64,000 bases of DNA from Henricia sp. BOLD:AAB3569 (taxonomy: Eukaryota; Echinodermata; Asteroidea; Spinulosida; Echinasteridae). The notes beneath the pieces are model-generated. The model saw only the letters and a program-made list of their open reading frames with translations. It was not told the DNA's origin and made no database searches. Location: assembly GCA_037783545.1 (NCBI GenBank), contig JBBELK010000009.1, positions 3,720,001-3,784,000 of the forward strand, written 5' to 3'. Shown piece by piece: positions 50,701 to 60,271 of this stretch (positions are counted from its first letter, which is position 1; the number at the start of each line of letters is the position of its first letter). The position numbers were made by a program, and so were the translations under genes.

Positions 50701-53700
50701 TGAGTGAAGTTTCATAATTTTGGCAAAGAAATACTGCACATATTGGAGATCTGGAACTAATATTAGCCTTGTATGACAAAACACAGGGGGGGAAATATCA
50801 TTAGTATTTCATAGAAATTTCAAGAAAAAAATAATGATTTTCTGAACAGACCGGCGCAACATCTGCATGTAAACGCCAAAGAAAACATTTACTTCATACA
50901 TGTTCATATCTTGCCCAGCAAACAAGTTTGTCCGACAAATCCAATACTGGTTTGACGTAAAATACGCACGCACATGTACGATCACGTTTCGCGGGCACAG
51001 GTTGGACTTTGCTGTACAATCAATCAAATTGTTCCAAGTGGCAACTCAATATTTGGTAAAATTGAGAGATAAGAATGCATGCGCTTCCACTGTGAGGCGT
51101 CGTTGATTATATCCTAGTCAAATATTCTGTAGCCAATACTTGTGCAGTAGTTTTAATTAAAGTGATTTGTATTACATGTACATGTTTGTGTTGCCACTTT
51201 AGTGTAAAGACGTACACTTATTTGGTTAAGTACACAGTATGTGTATACCGGTCCATTCAAATAGTAGAATCGGTGTGAAGAGTTAATGACTTGGACTCCA
51301 GACACACTTGAGTCACAAATTCTAGGACTTGAGACTTTACTTGAACTTAACTGAAAATGACTTGAAACTTGACTTTGAAAAACCTGAAGAGGGTCTTCAC
51401 ATGCAAAAATATGAGGGTCTTTGTATCCAATTTTGATGTTGAAGTAAACCAGGGCTACGGGTCTAGTTTAGGCATTAAATTATAAAATGTTCACACTTTT
51501 CTTATATCCTTGGCATGGATAGTACATTGGGGAGATATTTGATACTATTGTTAAGTTAAATCAAAATCCATATTCCTGAAACAATCTGAACATCTCCTTT
51601 AATACTGGGCACCGCAGTCAGGAAATTATAATTGCACCATGTAATACCGCTGCCATACGGTATGGGTCCTTTTTAATTTGCTGATTGTAGACAGAGCTCG
51701 GCATTCGAATTTGCCAACATTGCACGTACATGAACTTATATGCGGGATGGAACTAAAATGTGGTTGGTGAAAATTAGGGTCTTCTCAGAAAATGAGAGCA
51801 GTCCATCCTGAACAAATATATCTCCACAAATTCAATGAAATTAATATTTTCTTGCAAGACAAAAATCCAGATTGCCCACATTGCTAGTTAGATGTCCACA
51901 CATTAAAATATATCTTTGTGTATATTGTGTGTTTACTTTAATTTTATACACATCTGGTACATCATCATAGTGCATACGGTATGGTACATGTAGTACATGT
52001 ACGCGCAACATGTACACAACTACACATTATAGATATTGTACATGTACTGGTGCATCCCATCTGCATTTTATCTGAAACATACATATGTAATCAAGATTTG
52101 CAGATAAGTTTTTATGAGATACAGATAATTAATCGGGTTTATGTGCATAAGTCCAATGCATGTGGAAATGTCACATGCACCTGGTGAATAATGAGATTCG
52201 GCTTCAGTACACCCGCCCCCCATGGCAAATCAATACAGGAATATTAATTCCCATCTCCCTGTGGCTACAAGTTGGAGGATTCAATCACTACATGTGTCTG
52301 CACAGTAATGAACACAATAGACCAATTTGGTATGGTGCCTAATTACTATGGAAATGAAGAGGAAAAAAAACTTGGGATGAGAGAAAAATCGTAAGGGTTC
52401 AAACCCGAGACATCTGACTCACCGGGCAGATGCTCTACCAGCTGAGCTATAAGGCACAGTGGTATAGACCTTTATCACAGTGCGGCCATCTTCCCTTTTC
52501 CCCTATTAAAATGAACGTAACCAAAGCGAGGCTTGCCGAAATAAAATAGTTTGGCCCCTTGTTAAAAATGTTCATTGTGTGCATCACAATGATGACATGT
52601 GCGCGGTGCGATCAAGAAAACGCGCAGCGCGGACAGTGATTCTCTCAAAACAACAACGGAAGACAGCTATCGCGCAAACGTACACGCACTGGTCATGCCC
52701 GACACGTACATGTAATATGCAGTGTGGAACAAGACAAAGATGGACGCACCGTGATAAAGGTCTATACTCCTTCAGGTTTTCCCTATGAACCCATGGGAGT
52801 GCAACTAAGCAAAATAAAGAGTGCAGTATGGAGCCTAATCACCATAAAGTAGCAATAGACCCTTTGCACTGGCGGCCATGACAGGGGCAGTATACATTGT
52901 CATCATGCATTGTGCATGAGCAGACACTTTGTGGATCTACCGGTATTGTCACATCATTTAAATATGAAAACATGCCCCCTGAAATGACCGTCGGTGAGTT
53001 AGCATTGAACTGCTGAAAGATTCGCAGAAATGGTTCAAGGGAAGTATTGCATGTTCTCAAAATCGTTGTAGATATTTTGGCATGTGAAACTTGCCGGTGG
53101 GTAGAAATTCTCAACACGCGTCGAGAATGTACATGTGTAGGCTTGGGCTATAGCCTGTCTGAAGCTGATTGGAATTGATTCCAAGTCAGGAATCAGAATC
53201 ATAATTCCATCTTTTGGAGGAATCAGTACCTGGCGTTTCTGAATGTTAATGGCTGCATAAATTACAACAGTCTCGGAATATGAAGTTAGGAATTATTGTG
53301 TCGGTCCAAGCGATGTTAAATGGATGTAATTTGCCCATACAAGAGGCAGATGGTGTATGGGCAAATTAAATCCATTTAACATTCTCGAAATAATTTTGCA
53401 GTTTTATCAGGTTTGCGAAATATTTTTCCAATTTTAGCACCAACTTTTGTTTTGAAAATGGAATTAAATCTGAATGGAATTGCAATTCCCAAGTTGGGTA
53501 CCGTGGCCGAGTAGTTTGAGTAACTGGCTCGCAACACTCGGGTGAAAATTTGGGATTGCGGGTTCGATACCCAGCCGTGGTATCTGTGCCCTTGAGCAAG
53601 GCACTTAAACACACTTGTCCATCCCTCGGAAGGGATGTAAAGCCATTGGTCCAGTGTGTTGTGTAACACACTTAAAAGATGTGTGCTATATAAATGGAAT

Positions 53701-56700
53701 TAATATGGGCTTTGCACAAGCCTAGCGTTCTAGTGCATTATGATAGCAAAATCCCTGAGGATGGCCAAACTTGCACTGACGACAACATCACAGATACAAA
53801 ACATCAGCTTCTTAAAGAACCACCTAATACTAGAGGAAATCAAAGCAACAACACAAGCCTTCTAGCAGACCTTGTTCCTCCTCCTCCTCATTGGCCGCTG
53901 CCCCGCCCATCGCCGCTTGCATCTCGGCTGGTGTCTTCTTCTTTCTTGAGATTCGACCGGCATCACCTGTGTCCTCCTCCTTTTCGGCGGTTATTTTCTT
54001 CTTTAACCCGTACTTTAAGAGAGAAATTAAAAACCCATATAAATTTCAATATATTATCGGTCATTCCACAAAGTCGAGAAACAAAGTTTCCCCCAATTTC
54101 AACAAACAATTTTTTTGGGGCTGTGGTCTACCAAAAATATCATCGGTCTGGTAAAATGTTTGAGTCACTAGCCTTGTGGTCTGGTAGATTTGTACTCAAG
54201 ATTCAGAGCATGATAAAGCTACATTTAAAGGAGTTTAGATTTTTCATATAAAATACCTCCCAAAAATACTATCCATGGGGAAAAACCAGAAAATTTGCAA
54301 TTTGGATGCGGAAGCAAAAAGGTTGGTGTAATCACTGCACTGCTTTATGAAACCGATAAATTAGTTTACAAAATATCGGTGGTTTACACATCCTTAAAAA
54401 TATGCAGATTGAGAGTGCAAAATTTTAGAATAGTAATGAGAAAAATATTTAAACAACGCTGGATGCCGCAATAGGGCGACATTTCGGGAAGACTCTCACC
54501 GGAGACCACCGAAATTTCGGCAAGAGTCACTCAAAATGACACCTTATTTTTTTACCCAAAGCTTCCAGAGATGCTTCCAGACCGAAGAGAAACAGCTCCA
54601 CTACCAATAAAAATGGTTCTCGACCTAAAAAAAAAGGTTTTTGACCTAAAAAAATGATTTTTAAACTCAAAAATATTAGGGCGACACCAAAATGTCGCCC
54701 TATTGAGCAGGTCGCCCTAATATAGCTTTTTTACACACGATTTGTCGCCCTATCCTACAATTCATAGTTTTTTGACAAATGATACGGTATTAACCCTTTG
54801 CATACCGCATTGTTTATTGGCACATGTTTATTGTGTACCACATTTTGATATTTTATTTTATTTTAACATGCAGATTCATTTATTGATCGCCGTACTTATA
54901 GTCTGTCGCTGTAATTGATAGCATTATGGGAGAGCCACCAGATTTCAAAATTACTTGTTGTTTTGTTTGCTTGTAGTGTACTTTGTCACGTTTGTTGTTC
55001 TCCTGAGAAATAATAAATGAAATGAAATGAAATGTATGGGCAAATGTGTGGAAACATGAGGTCAGTGGTCGAGTAAACTCAACATTGGTAAGGAAGCATA
55101 ATGTGTTGTGTGGTCGAGTATTAGTAAGCAAAGGGTTAAAATCTCAACACCCATGGGAAAAAGGGGGCTCAAAAATGTGATCTGAAAACACTCCTTTATT
55201 GTCACTTTTCTCATATCCTTTGTCTTTCTACTTCCCGTTCAACCTCCAATTTCTCACGTCTCAGTTTGCATTCATTCTCCTGTTCTTGTCGCAACTCCTT
55301 CATATCAAAACTAACTTATCACACCACTGCACCATAAAGCTACATTTAACGTACCTTTTCTCGTATCCTTTGCCTCTCAACCTCCCGTTCAGCCTCCATT
55401 TTATCGTGTCTCTGTTTGCGTTCATTCTCTTGCTCCTGCCGTTGCTCCTCCATGAGCTGCGCTTGTTCTGCTTCTTCTTCCGTCATCTCTTTACCACCGA
55501 TGCTGCTGAGCTCGCCTGACAAGGAACAAATGCAATATTAGTGACTGTTCACAAACAAGCCGTAAACTGCAAACTTAATTTTGTGCTACAGAGCCAAATA
55601 ACGTGAGGTTATACATGTAATAAGGTATAAACATCGTTTATGTGAAATATGGTGATTGTAGCTTTTTGGGAAAAAATATTTTAAATATTTTTAAGGCTTA
55701 ATTTTGGTACCTCATCTATGCTTTGAGAAAACAATTACAAAGCTTTTGCAAAGCTGCCATTCTATATACATGTAGGCTGGCTCCCTGGCTATATAAGGGC
55801 GTTGTAAAAAAAATGCATGTGCATACGCATTTATATGAATTCATCTTTAGTTATCATTTTTCTGAAAAAATATTATCTTGGGCGGCATCATTGCATTAGA
55901 CAATTGGAACCACTTTTATCTTCCATTTTAGTAAGGTTTTTCCAGTCAAATTTAAGACACTGCGAATCTTGCATATTGGCTTTAAATATTACTGGCATCC
56001 TGTACTGTATTTGGCAAAGAGAAGGCATTTTATATCATAAAAATGTAATTTGCCTGACTTTTTTTACAGTAACAAAGGCAAGATGCTTTGGGGATACCAA
56101 GCCAAAACTTAAATCAATGCTTAAATACTGCAATATTGACAGGAAAAACATTGCTTCTGCCAACAGATGGCATGCAGCGATCGAAGTACTGTGAGCTACA
56201 TTGTTTCAATGGCATGCATGTGTAGTGATTAATTCAAATGAGATGCGAGATGTCTCCTAACGTGCCATGTAGGCTACCCAAGTAATTAATGAAGGACGAT
56301 GTGCATACATAAGGTGAAGACATATGGCATACTGTACACAGCAGTTTTGACATGTTTCAAGGGGTTGTAATTTACAATGTACATGATACACACAGGTAGT
56401 AGTGAGCATAAAAAATATGCGGGTGTGTACGCGGGTTCCTAAGGGTATAGCCACGACTGCCTAGAATGTAAATTTATGCCCAAATTGTATGCATGCAATT
56501 ATTTTAACCGTATGTGCATTTAACAGTCTGCAGTACGTGTGTATGTGGGTCTGTCCACAGTAATGGAGTACATTTCTGTAACATTCAAGATCTTAGGTCC
56601 CAGTTCACTTCAAATGTCTTAATTTTATCTTTAAATTATCAAGCTAAACTGAGAAAATAACTTTTTCACCTATGAGTAAGAAAAATAGTCCTACAACATA

Positions 56701-59700
56701 CATTTGTGAAAACCTCGTGCACAAATTTTCCTATTACGCATGTTTAAACAAAGACGGAAAAAAATGTCACAAAATTGTCTGTCCACGTTACATGCGTAAT
56801 AGGAAAATTTGTACACTTGCTTTTCAAAAATGTATGTTGTGGCAAAAATTTCTTACTTTTTTGGGCAAAAGTTATCTCCTGAGAACAAAACAAGGAAATT
56901 TCTTTAATTCTGAGATAAACTAAGACATCTGAAAGGAATTATTGACTTATTTTTCAAATGTACCCCATTACTGTGGACAGACCCACGTGCACATAGGTTT
57001 GGATCAAAAAGTTTGCAGATTTCTGCAGTCTACACACATTGCCTTCTCATGTTATTCCAAATAAATTACATGTAACTCAAGAAACAAAACAAATATAGCC
57101 CCTGCTGTACTACAATGTAATTGTTGGTATGCACAGTACATACCAGTACACATACTACTCATCAATGTGTATCACACTTGCAGAAAAGTATTAATTTAAT
57201 GAAACTGCCTGGGGACAATTTCATAAAGCTGTTTAGCAGAAAAATAATACAAATTTTATTTGCTTTTTTAAAAAATGGGTTAGCAGTCAAAATCGTATGT
57301 GATAAAAATGGTGTTCTGCTACTCTTCGTAAGAACACAAATTGACATACAATTTTAACTGTTAACCCATTTTGTAAAAGTAGATTTTGTAGCAAATTGGC
57401 AAAAATTTGTTTATATCAATTTGAGCCCAAAATTGCACTGCAAATTTTTTAAATAATTTGAGCTTTAATACATGTAGCTTGGAAACAAATTAATTTTAAT
57501 TTTAAATTTGATTATTTAATGATATAAAACATAAAAGGTCTCAAAAGATCAAACATTTGTATTAAATCTATAAAGTCTATTAAATGCAATTTTTGTTGAG
57601 TGTGATGGAACTTTGGAAGGGCAGTGTACAGTTGATAATTAAATACTGTACATTCTTGAAATAATTGCAGGTAGGTCAAAACAAATTGACAGAGACAATA
57701 AAGGTTCGGAAAATATTACTGCAAATGCTTTTTAATTGAATACCCACATGAAAAGTCAACAATGCATTATGTATACAGACTTCTATACCATATGTGTCAC
57801 AAAATGCCACACTAGCGAAGAGTGCCCTTGCAAGCAACGGAATCCCGAGATAATTACATTAGCGATTACGAGAATGCGAAGGGAGGAGTGCAGCTTGCGA
57901 GCCATCTGCAATAGCGAGCAAAACGAGGATCAGTATAGCGCAACTGCATCCGTAATGGATACGCCGCGCAATGGCATGCCCGGGTCTATGGGATTGACTC
58001 GTCACAAAGCGCTGTCGACTGCATAATGACGGTGCACAATGGAGGCAGGCATAGGAGTATTAGGAACAAGAGGCTTCTTGGCATAGAATTACAGGATTGA
58101 ATTCGCAGGTCTTGGAAACACTCCTGGCTGTTTGACAGACCTACTCTTATGCATTTTTTCCCCTCTGCCAACAGATTCATGATTTCCCAAAGAGTTTTTG
58201 TGGTCATCGGAAAAATAAAATGCTGAAAATGTCATCTGTAATAAAATACTGTGATCAATAATAAGGATTGGAATTTACGGTTAATTCAGAAACCGGTTTG
58301 CAATTCTTTCAAGTGTCGGTTAACCGGTTAACCGTTCGGCCGACCCTCAAGAGTGTTGCTGGTGTTTAAAGTAAAAACTAAGATGCGTGTGTTATGTACA
58401 GAATACCACCCCTAGGCCCCCAAAATTTTGTTATCTGGTCAAAATTGTACTACGACTTCATATAAATTTATTTCATTAACATTTATTTCATGAAGTCATT
58501 ACAAATAACCCTCTGAAAAATATTGTAAATTCTTTGTAATTGGGTTTTATTAAAACCGGTTTTTGATTTTTCATTTTGCAAATGATCCTTATGGCCTTTA
58601 GTTAGATGCAAAATAACACTCAGAAAATAATTATTTTCGTCTCGAGTTCAGTCAAATTCTGACAGAAAATGTCAATCGTTTCAAATCTCAAAAGAAAGGA
58701 CTGCAGATCAAATGGGAATCCCTATTCAATTTCTCTAACCATGGAAATGTACCGCTTCAGGGCTAGAAATCCTGATAATGTATGTAAAACATCTAGGGAT
58801 CTGAGCTAGCTGCCTTTAATTGCATGGATCGCGAGGGAACAGTACATTTGGCCAAATACAGAAAATCCTAAAGAAAAGTTTAGAATTTTTTGCAAAACGT
58901 GAATACAGAGGCCTATATGAAGCTACCATGGACAAAGTGATGCCGGCGTACATCACCAGGTCATTTGGGATGAAAATATGCTTGTTTACTTCATGTCTTT
59001 ATGGACACCAGCATGCATGGTAAAGCCAATCATTTTGTTCACGTCTGTTGACAGTATATTTTGAGGGTATTGTGACACAAATGAAAATTCTGTATGCATT
59101 AAACATTAATGATTGCAACGATACATGTATTTCCTGAAGGAAGAAATATAGTGAAATAAAGAAAAGAATGAAAGGGCGAAATAAAGAAAAGAACAGAGAA
59201 AACATAGTACAGCAGAACCATGAACACTGTAATGTACCAATACTAATAATTTTAGCCCCAAGATTGATGAAATGGCCAAATATACATCTTTCTTTGTCAA
59301 AATAAACATATTTCTTAACACCATTATAAATACATATGGAACTTTACAATTTTCAAAAACTGTGGTGTGACTCTGTGAGCAGACAAGATTTTTTTTTTCA
59401 TTTGGCCCTTTGAAAAAAGGTGAAGCACATCTTGAAACAAACAACCAGAGATCTCAACCAAACAAAATCAAAAGACGATGCCGAGCAACTCAAGACAGCG
59501 ATCGATTGCAAATCAATGCTGCCATGTCTTGCCTGCAACATCACGTTTAGCCAGGCTGGGAACAGTTTTATTTGCGACAAACAAAAATACTGCAACATAA
59601 AATCAGAATTCATGCCTGTATTCTGAAATATAAAGGCAGCTGTTGTTATAGCTGGTAAATGCAATGATTCCGCCTGGGATCTTTTTATAGGAAACGGTAT

Positions 59701-60271
59701 AAATTGAAGATTTTTTTATTTTTCTCATCTTTCTGAATTTTCATGCTCTCATATCCGTATATTTCCAAGGATATCGTCAAAAATCTACCGAAGTTTAATT
59801 TATCCGGTTACATAAAGCAGTACAGTGATTATACCAACCTTTTTGCTTCCACATCAAAATTGGGTGATTACAGAATTCCTGTTTTCTTCACATGGATAGT
59901 ATTTTGGGGAGGTATTTTTTATGATTGTTAGGTTAGAACGAAATCCATTTTCTGGAAAAATCTGGCCACGCTCCTTTAAGAAGCAACATTTCCTGATTGC
60001 GATTCAAACCCTAAATTTCTATATGGCACAAATGTCCCATGTGACATGTGTGTGACTTGCTTATGGAGTAGTGAAGCCGTTTTGACAGTTTTATCGTCAA
60101 AGAAAAAACTTAAATACAAAAAACGACCCAGTGGAGAATTATACCAATTTCAAGCGAATAAAGTAGCATGAATGGAACAAATGCAGCAAAATACACATTC
60201 ATATTTTAAAGTTTACCTTTGACACTATCCAGCTTGTCGCCCATCGCCATCTTTAACACCATGCCCGCCAT
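44674..60271 (-). CDS. CPLX: Complexin, complete, four coding exons
   Basis: Complexins clamp and activate synaptic SNARE complexes in regulated exocytosis. Minus-strand exons: 60271-60217, 55515-55355, 54012-53871, 44744-44674 join in frame to 142 aa. Residues 1-19: MAGMVLKMAMGDKLDSVKG, an N-terminal segment. Residues 20-50 form the acidic accessory helix (MTEEEAEQAQLMEEQRQEQE). Residues 51-76 form the central SNARE-binding helix, with KMEAEREVERQRIREKYG almost as in vertebrates. Arg51, Arg62, Lys72 and Tyr73 match rat complexin-1 Arg48, Arg59, Lys69 and Tyr70; the Tyr52 equivalent is His55. A Lys-rich/acidic tail (SRKKKTPAEMQAAMGG, then poly-Glu) follows. The last exon adds the amphipathic end GLVDTVMNFFTPLTEKISGF with no CAAX box. 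The donor of exon 3 (GTCTGC) is weak, but the codon split G|GT fits exactly. Which paralogue is unclear; invertebrates usually have one. Confidence 0.92.
45931..46880. mobile_element. Composite element with nested family E insertion
   Basis: The outer element begins AAAGGCCCACTGTATCAT and ends with the inverse-like AATGATACAATGAACATTT; relatives start at 4738, 34380 and 42203. It is interrupted by E at 46071-46468. Confidence 0.65.
46071..46468. mobile_element. 398-bp TIR element, family E, flanked by TA
   Basis: TIRs TGGGTTTGTCCATTAAGTTG / CAACTTCATGGACAAACCCA. TA lies on both sides. Internal arms CACGTAGCATCGGTA / TACCGACGCTACGTG. Confidence 0.85.
46981..47413. mobile_element. TIR element related to N
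   Basis: GTAATTAGGGGTCCAAAA / TTTTGGACCCCTATTTTTGG, then AATTAC. Non-coding. Confidence 0.65.
48045..48476. mobile_element. 432-bp foldback element O
   Basis: AATAAGGCATATCTGATGAG against TTCAATAGATATGCCTAATT. The interior has repeated TTTACCGG and inverted arms around 48090-48440. Confidence 0.65.
49311..49516 (-). repeat. tRNA-headed SINE, type beta, copy 2 (decayed)
   Basis: Shares GGTGGGTGGCGCCATTGGCA, CCAGAGACACC and TTGTTCAAGGGCACAG with copy 1. The tRNA-like head is badly eroded. Confidence 0.7.
52320..52462 (-). repeat. tRNA-headed SINE, type alpha, copy 2
   Basis: Minus-strand head GCCTTATAGCTCAGCTGG ... CGGGTTTGAACCC, then the tail shared with 18052-18115. A family C element follows at the TATA next to the head (52463-52766). 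Confidence 0.75.
52463..52766. mobile_element. 303-bp TIR element, family C, copy 2, with TA duplication
   Basis: TATAGACCTTTATCACAGT to ACCGTGATAAAGGTCTATA. It splits the SINE-alpha flank: GGCACAGTGGTA on one side and TACTCC on the other. The intact counterpart at 17960-17985 reads through without the insert. Confidence 0.9.
53497..53705 (+). repeat. tRNA-headed SINE, type beta, copy 3
   Basis: GGTACCGTGGCCGAGTAG, then GCGGGTTCGATACCC (B box), GCCGTGGT closing the head, core CCTTGAGCAAGGCACTTAA, and an A/T tail near 53690. Confidence 0.8.
54225..55198 (-). mobile_element. Family A element with two further insertions inside
   Basis: Outer parts 54225-54449, a fragment at 54773-54789, and 55140-55198 are collinear with the reverse of 8345-8704. 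Insert 1 is 54450-54772 (GTCGCCCTA-rich). Insert 2 is 54794-55135, flanked by TTAA. It is in complexin intron 2. Confidence 0.85.
54794..55135. mobile_element. 342-bp piggyBac-like non-autonomous element
   Basis: CCCTTTGCATAC at the left and GTAAGCAAAGGG at the right form an 11-of-12 TIR starting with CCC. TTAA lies at 54790-54793 and 55136-55139. TTAA target duplication is the piggyBac hallmark. Non-coding. Confidence 0.85.
55202..55306 (-). pseudogene. Decayed duplicate of complexin exon 2
   Basis: Reads KELRQEQENECKLRREKLEV, then EREVERQRI and a stop (CGA changed to TGA), in the same frame as the SNARE-binding helix of the real exon (55515-55355). It lacks the exon's acidic 5' part, and its donor has lost a G. 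It therefore cannot serve as a working alternative exon. Confidence 0.85.
56545..56996. mobile_element. 452-bp foldback, diverged relative of family H
   Basis: TIRs GTGGGTCTGTCCACAGTAAT / ATTACTGTGGACAGACCCAC. Central arms CAAATTTTCCTATTACGCAT / ATGCGTAATAGGAAAATTTG. Confidence 0.85.
57211..57393. mobile_element. Family G element, truncated
   Basis: GGGGACAATTTCATAAAGC, then GTTAGCAGTCAAAATCGTATG and its partial inverse. The right terminus is lost. Confidence 0.7.
59720..59979 (+). mobile_element. Family A element, 5' truncated
   Basis: CAAGGATATCGTCAAAAATC, CATGGATAGTATTTTGGGG, ending CACGCTCCTTTAA. Confidence 0.75.

Larger units (their letters stand above)
44745..53870. other. Complexin intron 3 (9.1 kb), repeat-rich
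   Basis: Contents: degenerate ACTCGGACTTGG-type repeats (45240-45390) and TTGAGC-type repeats (45420-45560), a composite element 45931-46880 with nested E 46071-46468, N-like 46981-47413, O 48045-48476, CAGGGGCGGAT element 48885-49072, SINE beta 49311-49516, A fragment 51478-51602, SINE alpha 52320-52462 with adjoining C element, a GCGGCCATGACAGG repeat 52857-52980, SINE beta 53497-53705. No exon was seen between 49520 and 51470. Confidence 0.65.
55516..60216. other. Complexin intron 1 (4.7 kb)
   Basis: Contents: W-type fragment 55880-55955, diverged foldback H 56545-56996, G fragment 57211-57393, GC-richer unique segment about 57810-58060, A 59720-59979. Nothing was recognised in 58100-59680. 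Confidence 0.6.

Noticed and set aside
53694-54251. 185-codon plus-strand frame
   Set aside because: Antisense to complexin exon 3 and then running into a transposon; the minus strand gives the complexin protein.
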